Assembly: GCA_050485425.1 (NCBI GenBank)
Contig: JBJHBJ010000016.1
Span: forward strand, 13,097-77,096
Source: LSCE01 sp050485425
GTDB lineage: Bacteria; Pseudomonadota; Gammaproteobacteria; Nitrococcales; Aquisalimonadaceae
DNA length: 64,000 bases
Direction: 5' to 3'
Shown here one piece after another: positions 8,267 to 17,431 of the stretch; the stretch's first letter is position 1; each line of letters starts with the position of its first letter. Under the pieces are notes generated by a model that saw only the letters and a list, made by a program, of their open reading frames with translations, did not search any database and had not been told where the DNA came from. Position numbers and translations under genes: made by a program.

Positions 8267-9517
8267 CTATTTGCTGCTCTTGCCGTCGAACTCGGGGTAG
8301 GCCTCCATGCCGCACTCGGTGATATCCAGGCCTTCGGCTTCCTCTTCCTCGGTCACGCGGATACCCATGACCGCCTTGAGGATGGCCCAGACGATCAGGC
8401 TGGCGATGAACACCCACAGGAAGATGGCGATCAGGCCGACGATCTGCCCGCCGAAGCTGGCATCGCCATTCCACAGCAGCACCGCCAGCACGCCCCAGAT
8501 ACCGCAGGTACCGTGCACGGAGATGGCACCGACCGGGTCGTCGATCTTCAGCTTGTCCAAGCCCAGGATGGAGAACACCACGATCACGCCGCCCAGCGCG
8601 CCGATGATGCAGGCCAGCAGGTTGGAGGGCACGTCGGGGCCGGCGGTGATCGACACCAGCCCGGCCAGTGCGCCGTTCAGGATCATGGTCAGGTCGGCCT
8701 TGCCGAACATGGCACGGGAAACCAGCATGGCGGCAACCAGGCCACTGGCGGCGGCCATGTTGGTGTTGGTGAACACCAGGGCCACGGCGTTGGCGGACTC
8801 GATGTCCGACACCTTCAGTTCGGAGCCGCCGTTGAAGCCGAACCAGCCCAGCCAGAGGATGAAGGTTCCCAGCGTGGCCAGCGGCAGGTTGGCGCCGGGA
8901 ATGGCGCGCACTTCGCCGTTCGGGCCGTATTTGCCCTTACGTGCCCCCAGCAGGATCACACCGGCCAGGGCGGCGGCGGCACCGGCCATGTGGACGATGC
9001 CGGAACCGGCATAGTCGGAATAGCCCAGGCCGTCCAGCCAGCCTTCGCCCCAGGTCCAGTAACCCTGCACCGGGTAGATGATGCCGGTCATGACCACGGC
9101 GAAGACCAGGAAGCTCCACAGTTTCATACGTTCGGCCACGGCACCGGAGACGATGGACATGGCGGTGGCCACGAACACCACCTGGAAGAAGAAATCGGAG
9201 GTGTTGGAGTAGTAGATGTCACCGCCGCTTCCGACGACGTCGGCAACCGAGTTATCGGCGTCCAGACCGAAGCCCAGGCCCGGGAACACGCCGCTGGCAC
9301 TGCCGCCGTACATGATCTGGTACCCGATGAACAGGTACATGATGCAGGCGATGGAATACAGGGCGACGTTCTTGGTGAGGATCTCGGTCGTGTTCTTGGA
9401 ACGCACCAGACCGGATTCCAGCATCGTGAAACCGGCAGCCATCCACATGACCAGCGCACCGGATATCAGGAAGTAGAATGTATCCAGCGCGTACGCGAGT
9501 TCAATAACTTCGTTCAT
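8267..9517 (-). CDS. amt: Ammonium transporter
   Basis: This 416-residue polytopic inner-membrane protein of the Amt/MEP/Rh family conducts ammonia/ammonium into the cell. The recognisable landmarks are the N-terminal MAAGFTMLESGLVRSKN, the conserved aspartate and first pore histidine in SDYAGSGIVHMAGA, and the second pore histidine in ISVHGTCGIWG. The C-terminal tail is short and cytoplasmic, as needed for PII docking. The gene lies 37 bases downstream of glnK on the same strand. GAGAGGAAAG sits just before its ATG. It should be co-transcribed with glnK from the sigma54 promoter at 10038-10053 and blocked by GlnK when nitrogen is plentiful. Confidence 0.95.
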   Translation of the reverse strand: MNEVIELAYALDTFYFLISGALVMWMAAGFTMLESGLVRSKNTTEILTKNVALYSIACIMYLFIGYQIMYGGSASGVFPGLGFGLDADNSVADVVGSGGDIYYSNTSDFFFQVVFVATAMSIVSGAVAERMKLWSFLVFAVVMTGIIYPVQGYWTWGEGWLDGLGYSDYAGSGIVHMAGAAAALAGVILLGARKGKYGPNGEVRAIPGANLPLATLGTFILWLGWFGFNGGSELKVSDIESANAVALVFTNTNMAAASGLVAAMLVSRAMFGKADLTMILNGALAGLVSITAGPDVPSNLLACIIGALGGVIVVFSILGLDKLKIDDPVGAISVHGTCGIWGVLAVLLWNGDASFGGQIVGLIAIFLWVFIASLIVWAILKAVMGIRVTEEEEAEGLDITECGMEAYPEFDGKSSK

Positions 9518-9554
9518 GATTATCTTTCCTCTCAGAGAGCTCTGGAGACGCGAT

Positions 9555-9893
9555 TTAGAGGGCGTCCTTGTCGGTTTCGCCGGTTCTGATGCGGATAGCC
9601 TTCTCCAGCTCGAAGACGAAAATCTTGCCGTCGCCGATCTTGCCGGTATTGGCCGCCTTCGTGATGGCCTCGATGGTGCGATCCATCAGGTCTTCCGTGA
9701 TGGCCACCTCGATTTTCACTTTCGGCAGGAAATCAACGACATACTCCGCCCCACGGTACAGTTCCGTGTGACCTTTCTGCCGCCCGAAGCCCTTCACCTC
9801 CGTCACGGTGATGCCCTGCACACCGATCTCGGAGAGGGCTTCACGCACGTCGTCCAGCTTGAACGGCTTGATGATCGCGGTGATCAGTTTCAT
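9555..9893 (-). CDS. glnK: PII nitrogen regulatory protein GlnK
   Basis: This 112-residue PII protein begins MKLITAIIKPFKLDDVREAL. It carries the T-loop ELYRGAEYVVDFLPK with the tyrosine that GlnD uridylylates, followed by the C-loop GKIFVFELEKAIRIRTGE. It binds ATP/ADP and 2-oxoglutarate and controls the adjacent transporter. The ATG at 9893 fits the family length exactly. The order glnK-amt, the sigma54 promoter and the two NtrC boxes upstream make it the GlnK-type PII rather than GlnB. Confidence 0.95.
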   Translation of the reverse strand: MKLITAIIKPFKLDDVREALSEIGVQGITVTEVKGFGRQKGHTELYRGAEYVVDFLPKVKIEVAITEDLMDRTIEAITKAANTGKIGDGKIFVFELEKAIRIRTGETDKDAL

Positions 9894-10037
9894 AGCCCGG
9901 TTACTCCCTGATACGCTGGCCCATGGCAGGGCCTCGATTCTAAGGATCGTCACGCCCGGGCATGTGCCCCGGCGTCCGTCGACAGTCGTTGTGTGATGCG
10001 AAACGTGTTGCTCCCGCACCCGACTCACGGCTGAGAG

Positions 10038-10053
10038 AGCATTTCCCGTGCCA
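10038..10053 (-). promoter_or_regulatory. Sigma54 promoter for glnK-amt
   Basis: On the minus strand this reads TGGCACGGGAAATGCT. That matches the sigma54 consensus TGGCACG-N4-TTGCW at every position except the first T of the -12 element, with exact GG-to-GC spacing. Transcription should start near 10027, giving a leader of about 130 bases before glnK. Confidence 0.9.
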
Positions 10054-10128
10054 TGTGTTGTGAAGTGGCGTGAAAGCTGGTGTTATTGGCGACAGAGGCC
10101 ATAATCAGGCGTTTTCCCGAACCGTGAT

Positions 10129-10165
10129 CGCACCAAATCGGTGCATTTCGCACCAGAACAGTGCT
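10129..10165. promoter_or_regulatory. Two tandem NtrC binding sites
   Basis: Positions 10129-10145 (cgcaccaaatcggtgca) match the NtrC dyad TGCACC-N5-GGTGCA at all but the first base. Positions 10149-10165 (cgcaccagaacagtgct) are a weaker copy. The centres are 20 bp apart, two helical turns. They lie about 110 and 130 bp upstream of the predicted start, the usual enhancer position. The right-hand box ends 32 bases before ubiK and might also affect that gene. Confidence 0.85.
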
Positions 10166-10197
10166 TTCGCCGGGATTGAGAGACAGAGGAGTGCACC

Positions 10198-10452
10198 ATG
10201 CTGGACCCGAAATCACTCGACGAGATGGCCAGGCGCTTCAGCGAGAACCTGCCGGGCGGTGTTCGCGAGTTTCAGCAGGAAGTGGAAAAGAACATGCGCA
10301 CGGCGCTGCAATCCACCTTCAACCGCCTGGATCTGGTGACGCGGGAGGAATTCGACGCCCAGGCCAAGGTGCTGGCACGCACCCGCGCCCAACTGGAAGC
10401 CATGGAGGAACGCGTTGCCGCGTTGGAAGCGGCGGCGCGCGAACAGAACTGA
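10198..10452 (+). CDS. ubiK: Ubiquinone biosynthesis accessory factor UbiK (BMFP domain)
   Basis: This 84-residue, highly charged helical protein begins MLDPKSLDEMARRFSENLP and contains LDLVTREEFDAQAKVLARTR. It ends in a short coiled coil. This is the YqiC/UbiK (membrane fusogenic BMFP) family, which associates with UbiJ and supports aerobic ubiquinone synthesis. The RBS GAGGAG lies upstream of ATG 10198. It is followed 48 bases later by comM, an order seen in many gammaproteobacteria. Confidence 0.85.
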   Translation: MLDPKSLDEMARRFSENLPGGVREFQQEVEKNMRTALQSTFNRLDLVTREEFDAQAKVLARTRAQLEAMEERVAALEAAAREQN

Positions 10453-10500
10453 ACCCCGGCCGCCCGCGGCCGTTCGAAACGATTGTCCAGGGAAGGGCAC

Positions 10501-12003
10501 ATGACACTAGCAGTCGCATACGGCCGTTCCGGCCTCGGGGTGGACGCCCCGCTGATCAGTGTGGAAATTCATCTCGGCAACGGCCTTCCGGCGTTCAACA
10601 TGGTCGGCCTGCCGGAAACAGCCGTCCGCGAGAGTCGCGACCGTGTGCGCAGCGCCATCCAGAACAGCGGCTTCGAGTTTCCCGCCCGGCGCATCACGGT
10701 CAACCTGGCACCGGCCGACCTGCCCAAGGACGGCGCCCGCTTCGATCTGCCGATCGCCGTCGGCATCCTGGCCGCATCCGGCCAGATTCCCCTGGAGACG
10801 CTGGAGCGGCATGAATTCGCCGGCGAACTGGCGCTGACCGGTGCCTTGCGACCGGTACCGGGGCTGTTGCCCTTCGCGCTGCAGACGCGCCGCGCCGACC
10901 GCAAGTTCATCTGCCCCTCGGCCAACGCCGGCGAGGCCGGTCTGGTGCATCCGTTGGGCTGTTTTGGTGCAGACCACCTGCTGGCCGTCTGCAACCACCT
11001 GAGCAAACGGGAACCCCTCGCCGCGGTGGAACAGCAGCCAAGAGGCGAAGCCGCCACCTGTGACGGTCCCGACCTCGCCGACGTAAAAGGCCAGGCCACC
11101 GCCCGGCGGGCGCTGGAGATTGCCGCGGCCGGCGGGCTGTCGTTGCTGCTGGTCGGCCCACCGGGCACGGGCAAGAGCATGCTGGCGTCGCGCCTGCCGG
11201 GCATTCTGCCTCCGATGTCGGAAGAGGAATGCCTCGAATCCGCCGCCGTCCGCTCCCTGGCCAGCCAGGGCTTCGACCCGGCGGACTGGGGACGACGCCC
11301 GTTCCGGGCGCCGCATCACTCGGCATCGCACGTCGCGCTGGCCGGCGGCGGGGGCCGTCCCCGGCCTGGGGAGATCTCGCTGGCCCATGCCGGCGTCCTG
11401 TTCCTGGACGAACTGCCGGAATTCAGCCGGCAGAGTCTGGAAATCCTGCGGGAGCCGCTGGAGACCGGCACCATTACCATCTCCCGCGCCGCGGCCCAGG
11501 TCGAGTATCCGGCGCGGTTCCAGTTGCTCGCGGCAATGAACCCCTGCCCCTGCGGCCACCTGGGGGACCCGGTCACGCCCTGCATCTGCAGCCCGGACCA
11601 GATCAGCCGCTACCGTTCGAAACTCTCCGGCCCGCTGCTGGACAGAATCGATCTCAAGGTCGAGGTACCGCGGATCAGTCCCGAGGAGCTGCAGGGCGCA
11701 GCGCCGGGCGAGAGCTCAGCGAGCGTCCGGAAGCGTGTGACGGAGGCCAGGAACCGGCGGATGCAGCGCTCGGGCGTGGCCGCAGCGGCGCTGCAGGCAC
11801 GCGCCCTGGAAGCCTGCTGCGAGCTGGGAACCGCCGAGCAGCGGTTTCTGGCCACCGCGCTGGAGCAACTCGGCCTGTCGGCCAGGGCCTACCACCGAAC
11901 GCTGCGCGTGGCACTGACCATCGCCGACCTTGCCGGGGAGGACCGCGTCCGCGTGCAGCACCTGTCGGAAGCCCTCGGGCTGCGGCGCGCGCTCGATTGC
12001 TGA
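10501..12003 (+). CDS. comM: YifB/ComM-family AAA+ ATPase (Mg-chelatase-like helicase)
   Basis: This 500-residue protein has an N-terminal Lon-like ChlI domain (SVEIHLGNGLPAFNMVGLPE...RITVNLAPADLPKDG). The AAA+ core has Walker A GPPGTGKS at about residue 219 and Walker B GVLFLDELPEF. A Mg-chelatase C-terminal domain follows, with MNPCPCGHLGD and a characteristic cysteine cluster. ComM is a hexameric branch-migration helicase that helps integrate transformed DNA. I use ATG 10501, which has GGAAGGG just upstream; an in-frame TTG lies 18 bases earlier. The length agrees with the family (about 500 residues). Confidence 0.9.
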   Translation: MTLAVAYGRSGLGVDAPLISVEIHLGNGLPAFNMVGLPETAVRESRDRVRSAIQNSGFEFPARRITVNLAPADLPKDGARFDLPIAVGILAASGQIPLETLERHEFAGELALTGALRPVPGLLPFALQTRRADRKFICPSANAGEAGLVHPLGCFGADHLLAVCNHLSKREPLAAVEQQPRGEAATCDGPDLADVKGQATARRALEIAAAGGLSLLLVGPPGTGKSMLASRLPGILPPMSEEECLESAAVRSLASQGFDPADWGRRPFRAPHHSASHVALAGGGGRPRPGEISLAHAGVLFLDELPEFSRQSLEILREPLETGTITISRAAAQVEYPARFQLLAAMNPCPCGHLGDPVTPCICSPDQISRYRSKLSGPLLDRIDLKVEVPRISPEELQGAAPGESSASVRKRVTEARNRRMQRSGVAAAALQARALEACCELGTAEQRFLATALEQLGLSARAYHRTLRVALTIADLAGEDRVRVQHLSEALGLRRALDC

Positions 12004-12558
12004 TCAGCCGTCGATGGCGCGGTCCAGCACCCGCGCGATGTGTAGACCGTCGTAGTCCTCCAGCATCGCGCTCATGACATAGGCGAGTTGCTGGCGGCTC
12101 GGGTTGTCGGCCACCACGCCCAGCCCGGTCAGGTAGCGGGCGACGGTCAGGCAGGCATCGCCGCAAGGGTCATCAGCCGGTTCCCGGTGCTGCTCGGGCG
12201 CAAGCAGCTCCAGGACCAGGCGCTGCTCCAGCCGCTCGGCTTCCAGTTCTCGCTCCAGCACCGCGGCACGCAGCTTGAGAGCGGGCTCGCCCAGCGCCGG
12301 ATCCCAGCCCTTCAGGCCCTGGCGCGCCCGGCGCAGCGGCCTCAGCACGTCGTCCTGGAACTGTTCGGAGCGACGCGCCAGGTGTCGGGCGGCGCCCGCG
12401 GTCAACGCCCCGCCGCCCTGCCGTGCCACCCACAGCACAGTGAGCAGGGTGGTCACGCTCAAGCCCAACCGCTGCTGCAACGCCAGGCAGGCCTCCTGCA
12501 CCCCCGGCAATGCATACAGGGTACCGATCGCTTCCCAGGCCACCCGTTGCTCCAGCAT
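12004..12558 (-). CDS. TIGR02444 family protein
   Basis: This 184-residue soluble helical protein begins with AWEAIGTLYALPGVQEACLALQQRLGLSVTTLLTVLWVA. That N-terminal block is typical of the uncharacterised TIGR02444 (DUF2390) family. The second half is charged and coiled-coil-like. The stop codon abuts the stop of comM on the other strand with no gap. It lies 12 bases downstream of the DnaJ-related gene on the same strand, so the two may form an operon. No function is known for the family. Confidence 0.7.
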   Translation of the reverse strand: MLEQRVAWEAIGTLYALPGVQEACLALQQRLGLSVTTLLTVLWVARQGGGALTAGAARHLARRSEQFQDDVLRPLRRARQGLKGWDPALGEPALKLRAAVLERELEAERLEQRLVLELLAPEQHREPADDPCGDACLTVARYLTGLGVVADNPSRQQLAYVMSAMLEDYDGLHIARVLDRAIDG

Positions 12559-12570
12559 TGATCCCCATCC

Positions 12571-13230
12571 TCATCGTCGCGTCGACAGCACCATCATCGC
12601 CTCGTTCAGACGCTGCAGCACCAACGTGTCGCCTCCACGGTCCGGATGGTGCTTCTGGGCCAGCCTGCGATACTGCTTGCGGATACGCTGCTGGTCCACC
12701 GGGTCTTCCAGCCCCAGCACCTGCAGCGCCTCACGGCGCCGCTCGTCGGGCTGTGAAAAGCGCCGCCAGAAGTCCGAGAGCAGCGCCTCCACCTGTTCTG
12801 CATCCATCCGGTCGAGATTCGCCAGATCCAGGTAATAACCCTGCATGACATCCGCCTGTTCGATCCCGCTGCCGTCGCTCAGGCCCGGCCGCGCCGGCCG
12901 CAACACGATACGCAGGCAATGGATGTCCAGACTCTCGCCGGTATCCCCGGTCAACGCCTGACGAAGCCGGTACAGGCAGTGAAAAAGCATGAAATGCGCC
13001 TGGTACAGCGCCATCGGGTCACGCAGATCCAGGGCGGTGAATCCCGGCGCCTCACGTGCCTCCAGCGCCTTCAGCAATTCGTACTCCCCCAGCCCGTCCG
13101 GGTGCGCGCGGAGTACCGCCAGGATATCGGCCAGACAATGATCGAAACGGCCCCGCTGTTCCTGCATGGCTTCAGTATAGGAAACGGCTGCTTCCTCCTC
13201 TCTGCCCGGCTGTGGCGCGCGGGGATCCAT
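12571..13230 (-). CDS. DnaJ-related protein with C-terminal J domain
   Basis: This 219-residue protein has a J domain at its C-terminus rather than at its N-terminus. The HPD motif lies in RRLAQKHHPDRGGD, near the end. The first 150 residues form the DNAJ_related N-terminal domain (LGEYELLKALEA...ALYQAHFMLFHCLYRLRQAL). It should stimulate an Hsp70 ATPase, with the N-terminal domain choosing the client. I prefer ATG 13230, preceded by GGAAG; a longer frame begins at a TTG at 13257. It is divergent from priA. Confidence 0.8.
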   Translation of the reverse strand: MDPRAPQPGREEEAAVSYTEAMQEQRGRFDHCLADILAVLRAHPDGLGEYELLKALEAREAPGFTALDLRDPMALYQAHFMLFHCLYRLRQALTGDTGESLDIHCLRIVLRPARPGLSDGSGIEQADVMQGYYLDLANLDRMDAEQVEALLSDFWRRFSQPDERRREALQVLGLEDPVDQQRIRKQYRRLAQKHHPDRGGDTLVLQRLNEAMMVLSTRR

Positions 13231-13269
13231 CAGCGCTTCCGCACCCGGTTTGCACAAACTTTCCCCGCT

Positions 13270-13290
13270 TTATCCACAGGCTTGTCCACA
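13270..13290 (+). promoter_or_regulatory. DnaA-box pair upstream of priA
   Basis: Positions 13270-13278 are a perfect DnaA box (ttatccaca). Positions 13282-13290 (ttgtccaca) differ from it at one base. Both are in the same orientation, 12 bp apart, in the divergent dnaJ-like/priA interval. Confidence 0.45.
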
Positions 13291-13345
13291 CCCGCCCGCG
13301 AGTCCTGCTGATAGACTGCCTCACCAGAGTCACCCGAGGAACACC

Positions 13346-15535
13346 GTGGATCAGCCTACCACTATCCTGCATGTTGCCGTTCCCTGTCCTTTGCCGGGGA
13401 CCTTCGACTACCTGCCGCCCGCCGGGAGCACGCAGGCGGAACCGGGCATGCGGGTCCTGGTGCCCTTCGGCCGGCGCCGCCAGATCGGCCTGGTCCATGC
13501 CGTGTCGGACCGCACCGAGATGGACCCGGCCCGGCTGAAGTCGGCCGAGCGGCTCCTCGACACCTCGCCCCTGTTGCCGGATGACATCCTGCGATTGGCC
13601 GACTGGGCGGCCCGCTATTACCACCATCCCCTGGGTGAAGTGCTCGCGGCCGCCCTGCCGGTTGCACTGCGCCAGGGAAAAGCGGCGGAAACGGCACCCC
13701 CGGACTGGTGGCAACCGACCGTGTCCGCCCTGCAGCGGGGGCCGGAGCCGTTGAAACGCGCGCCCATGCAGCAGGCCGTCCTGGAACGCCTGCTGGAGCA
13801 GCCGCAGGGCCAGGAGGCCGGCGGGCTTGCCGATCTCGGCGGCAGCTGGCGCCAGGCGCTGGCGGCGCTGGAGGAAAAAGGCCTGGCCAGGCGCGGCCAG
13901 CCGGTCCTGCCGACGGCGGAGCCACCACCCGCGCTGAACGCGACCCAGCAGGACGCGGTTTCAGCGATGACCGCAGCGCTGGGCGGCTTCCAGCCGCTGC
14001 TGCTGGACGGCGTGACCGGCAGCGGCAAGACCGAGGTCTACCTGACCGTCATCCGCGAGGTGCTGTCCCGCGGCCTGCAGACACTGGTGCTGGTCCCCGA
14101 GATCGGCCTTACCCCGCAGTTGATCCGCCGTTTCCGCCGGCGCCTCCCCGGCCGGCTGGCTGTGATGCACTCCGGCCTCGCCGATGGCGAGCGGCTGCAA
14201 GCCTGGCTCGCGGCCCGCTCCGGCGAGGCCGATGTGATCATCGGCACGCGCAGCGCGCTGTTCACACCCCTGGCGAGGCCCGGCCTGATCGTGGTGGACG
14301 AGGAGCACGATCTGGCGCTCAAGCAGCAGGACGGCTTCCGTTACCACGCCCGGGATCTGGCGGCGGTCCGGGCGCAACAACTGGACATCCCGCTGGTGCT
14401 GGGCAGCGCAACGCCGTCGCTGGAAAGTCTGCACAACTGCCGACAGGGCCGCTATCACCATCTGCACCTGCCCCGTCGGGCCGGCGAAGCCAGCCCTCCC
14501 GCCATCCATCTGCTGGATATCCGCGGCCAGCCGTTGCAGGGCGGCGTCTCGCGCGAACTTTTCCTGCGCATGCAGCAGCATCTGGATGCCGACGGCCAGG
14601 TGCTGCTGTTCCTGAACCGCCGCGGCTATGCCCCGGTGCTGCTCTGTCACGACTGCGGCTGGGTGGCCGGCTGCCCGCGCTGCGATTCCCGGGTGACCTG
14701 GCATCAACAGGCCGGCCGCCTGCGCTGCCACCACTGCGGCCATGAGCGGCGCGTACCGGCGCATTGCGAGAACTGCGGCAGCAGCGACCTGCGACCGGTG
14801 GGCCAGGGCACGGAGCAACTGGAACAGACCCTGGCGGCCCGCTTCCCCGACCTGGAACTGGCGCGCATCGACCGCGACAGCACGCGCCGCAAGGGAGCAA
14901 TGGACGCCTTGCTGGATCGCGCCCGCAGCGGTGAAGCGCGCATCCTGCTTGGTACCCAGATGCTCGCCAAGGGCCATCACCTGCCTGCAGTGACGCTGGT
15001 AGGCATTCTCGACTGCGATCAGGGGCTGTTCGGTGCCGACTTCCGGGCACCGGAACGCATGGCGCAGCTGATCACCCAGGTGGCCGGCCGTGCAGGCCGG
15101 GCCGAACGCCCCGGCGAAGTGCTGATCCAGACCCATCACCCGGAGCACCCCCTGTTGCACCTGCTGCTGCGCGACGGCTACCGGGGTTTCGCCCAGGCCA
15201 GCCTGGCGGAACGCCGTGCGGCCGATCTCCCACCTTACAGCCATCTGGCCCTGCTGCGCGCGGAAACGGTGGAGCAGATGGCGCCTCGGGCCTTTCTCCA
15301 GCAGGCCCGCGAACTGGCACTGGAGATGGGCATCGGGCAGGTGATGCTGCTTGGGCCGGTACCAGCCCCGATGGAACGCCGCGCCGGCCGTTACCGCGCG
15401 CAACTGCTGCTGCAGAGCCCGGACCGGGCGGCACTGCACACCCTGCTGCATCGGTTACTGCCGGCGCTGGCGCGACTGCCCGCCGCACGCAAGGTGCGCT
15501 GGTCGCTGGATGTGGACCCGCAGGAAATGCTCTGA
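13346..15535 (+). CDS. priA: Primosomal protein N' (replication restart helicase PriA)
   Basis: This 729-residue protein has an N-terminal 3'-end-binding domain starting at ILHVAVPCPLPGTFDYLPP. The helicase core has Walker A GVTGSGKTE at about residue 221 and DEEH at about 317. Eight cysteines at about 432-485 (CHDCGWVAGCPRC...CHHCGHERR...CENCG) bind two zinc ions. The helicase motifs continue with LGTQMLAKGHH and QVAGRAGR. PriA reloads DnaB at stalled forks. The start is a GTG at 13346 with GAGGA six bases upstream; it gives the usual family length, whereas the longer open frame adds residues unlike PriA. Confidence 0.95.
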   Translation: MDQPTTILHVAVPCPLPGTFDYLPPAGSTQAEPGMRVLVPFGRRRQIGLVHAVSDRTEMDPARLKSAERLLDTSPLLPDDILRLADWAARYYHHPLGEVLAAALPVALRQGKAAETAPPDWWQPTVSALQRGPEPLKRAPMQQAVLERLLEQPQGQEAGGLADLGGSWRQALAALEEKGLARRGQPVLPTAEPPPALNATQQDAVSAMTAALGGFQPLLLDGVTGSGKTEVYLTVIREVLSRGLQTLVLVPEIGLTPQLIRRFRRRLPGRLAVMHSGLADGERLQAWLAARSGEADVIIGTRSALFTPLARPGLIVVDEEHDLALKQQDGFRYHARDLAAVRAQQLDIPLVLGSATPSLESLHNCRQGRYHHLHLPRRAGEASPPAIHLLDIRGQPLQGGVSRELFLRMQQHLDADGQVLLFLNRRGYAPVLLCHDCGWVAGCPRCDSRVTWHQQAGRLRCHHCGHERRVPAHCENCGSSDLRPVGQGTEQLEQTLAARFPDLELARIDRDSTRRKGAMDALLDRARSGEARILLGTQMLAKGHHLPAVTLVGILDCDQGLFGADFRAPERMAQLITQVAGRAGRAERPGEVLIQTHHPEHPLLHLLLRDGYRGFAQASLAERRAADLPPYSHLALLRAETVEQMAPRAFLQQARELALEMGIGQVMLLGPVPAPMERRAGRYRAQLLLQSPDRAALHTLLHRLLPALARLPAARKVRWSLDVDPQEML

Positions 15536-15605
15536 TCACCAAGTTAACGAAACGCTGACGTATTCGCGTTGTCGCGCTCGAGACCCAGGGCACTTTTTTA
15601 ATCCC

Positions 15606-15633
15606 TTGAAACCGGTACCCTACACGGGATAAT
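15606..15633 (+). promoter_or_regulatory. Sigma70-type promoter of argS
   Basis: TTGAAA (15606-15611) and GATAAT (15628-15633) are separated by 16 bases and end 37 bases before the argS ATG. Both hexamers differ from consensus at one position or two. Confidence 0.65.
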
Positions 15634-15670
15634 ACGCAGCCGGCCCACAACATAAAGCTGATCCCGCGAC

Positions 15671-17431
15671 ATGAAAGAACAGATCCGTGCCCTGCTGGAG
15701 ACCGCCGTTGCCAAACTGAAGACCGACGGCGTTCTGCCGGACGACGTGCAGGTCCCCGTCCAGGTGGAGCGTGCGCGGGACAGGAATCACGGCGACTACG
15801 CGGCCAACACCGCCATGATGCTCGCCAAGCCGGCGCGCCGTAACCCGCGGGAGCTGGCTCAGGCGCTGGTGGACGCCCTGCCGGCCCACGAGGGGATCAG
15901 CAAGGTGGAGATCGCCGGCCCTGGCTTCATCAACCTGTTCATTACCCCGGAGGCGGCCTACCAGTCGGTTCGCGATGCGCTGGAACAGGGTGACGCCTAT
16001 GGTCGCAGCAAGCTCGGCGGCGGGCTGCGGCTGATGGTGGAGTTCGTATCCGCGAACCCGACCGGCCCGCTGCACGTCGGGCATGGCCGCGGTGCCGCTT
16101 TCGGCGGTGCGCTGTGCAACCTGCTGAGCGAGGCTGGCTACCAGGTCCACCGCGAATACTACGTCAATGACGCCGGCCGGCAGATGGACATCCTGGCGAC
16201 CAGTGTCTGGCTGCGCTACCTGGAACTGGAGGGCGAGACATTCCGGCTGCCGGACAACATGTACCGGGGCGACTACGTGAAGGATATTGCCCGCAGGCTG
16301 GAACGCCGGGAAGAGGACCATCTGCTGCACCCGGCGGCCACGGTATTCGCGGAAATGCCGCTGGACGAGCACGAGGGCGGCGACAAGGAAAACTACATCG
16401 ACACGCTGGTGGAACGGGCCAAGACCCTGCTGGGTCCGAAGGACTACCGGCGCGTGTTCGACCTGGCACTGAACACCGTACTGGACGACATCCGCGACGA
16501 CCTGGCCGGCTTTCGCGTGGAATACGACGAATGGTTCTCCGAACGCTCGCTCACCGAGACCGGTGCCGTCGACCGGACATTGGAGGTGCTGGATCGGGCC
16601 GGACACCTGTACGAGCAGGACGGGGCAACCTGGTTCCGTTCCAGCGCGTTCGGCGACGAGAAGGACCGAGTGGTTCGCCGCGAGAACGGCGCCATCACCT
16701 ATTTCGCGTCCGACATCGCTTATCACCTGAACAAGCTGCAGCGCGGCTTCGACAACTGCATCGACATCTGGGGCGCCGATCATCATGGCTATGTGCCCAG
16801 GGTGAAGGCCTCGCTGCAGGCCCTCGGCGAGGACGCGGAGCGGCTGGACGTGCGCCTGGTGCAGTTCGCCATCCTCTACCGCGGCAGCGAACGCGTGCAG
16901 ATGTCGACCCGTTCCGGACAATTCGTCACGCTGCGCGAACTGCGCGACGAGGTGGGGACCGATGCCGCCCGCTTCTTCTATGTCATGCGCAAGCCCGAGC
17001 AGCACATGGATTTCGACCTGGAACTGGCCAAGTCGCAGTCGGCAGACAATCCGGTGTACTACATTCAGTATGCGCACGCGCGAATCTGCAGCGTGCTGCG
17101 GCAACTGGAGGAACGCGGCCTGCATCATGACAGCGCCAACGGGCTCGCCCACCTGACCCGGCTCGCGGAAGAGCACGAGCAGGCGCTGGTGACCGCGATC
17201 GGCCAGTACCCGGAAGTGGTGGAACTGGCCGCGGCCGGCCGCGAACCCCACCAGCTCGCGCATTATCTCCGGGATCTGGCCAATGCGGTACACACCTACT
17301 ACAACGCGCACCAGTTCCTGGTGGACGACGCCGCGCTGCGGGATGCCCGCCTGTGCCTGGTGCTGGCGGCCCGCCAGGTGATTCGGAGCGGCTTGCGGAT
17401 TCTGGGCGTCAGCGCCCCCGAGGCAATGTAA
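15671..17431 (+). CDS. argS: Arginyl-tRNA synthetase
   Basis: This 586-residue class I synthetase charges tRNA-Arg. The N-terminal Add-1 domain recognises the tRNA D loop. The HIGH-type motif appears as GPLHVGHGRGAAFGG near residue 131. The KMSKS region is degenerate (VQMSTRSGQFVTLREL), as is normal for ArgRS. The DALR anticodon-binding domain ends the protein (YYNAHQFLVDDAALRDARLCLVLAARQVI). The stop codon overlaps the ATG of the SPOR-domain gene by one base, so the two genes form an operon. Confidence 0.97.
   Translation: MKEQIRALLETAVAKLKTDGVLPDDVQVPVQVERARDRNHGDYAANTAMMLAKPARRNPRELAQALVDALPAHEGISKVEIAGPGFINLFITPEAAYQSVRDALEQGDAYGRSKLGGGLRLMVEFVSANPTGPLHVGHGRGAAFGGALCNLLSEAGYQVHREYYVNDAGRQMDILATSVWLRYLELEGETFRLPDNMYRGDYVKDIARRLERREEDHLLHPAATVFAEMPLDEHEGGDKENYIDTLVERAKTLLGPKDYRRVFDLALNTVLDDIRDDLAGFRVEYDEWFSERSLTETGAVDRTLEVLDRAGHLYEQDGATWFRSSAFGDEKDRVVRRENGAITYFASDIAYHLNKLQRGFDNCIDIWGADHHGYVPRVKASLQALGEDAERLDVRLVQFAILYRGSERVQMSTRSGQFVTLRELRDEVGTDAARFFYVMRKPEQHMDFDLELAKSQSADNPVYYIQYAHARICSVLRQLEERGLHHDSANGLAHLTRLAEEHEQALVTAIGQYPEVVELAAAGREPHQLAHYLRDLANAVHTYYNAHQFLVDDAALRDARLCLVLAARQVIRSGLRILGVSAPEAM

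Noticed and set aside
13258..13345. Chromosomal replication origin
   Set aside because: Only two DnaA boxes, no AT-rich unwinding element and no dnaA, dnaN or parAB genes nearby.
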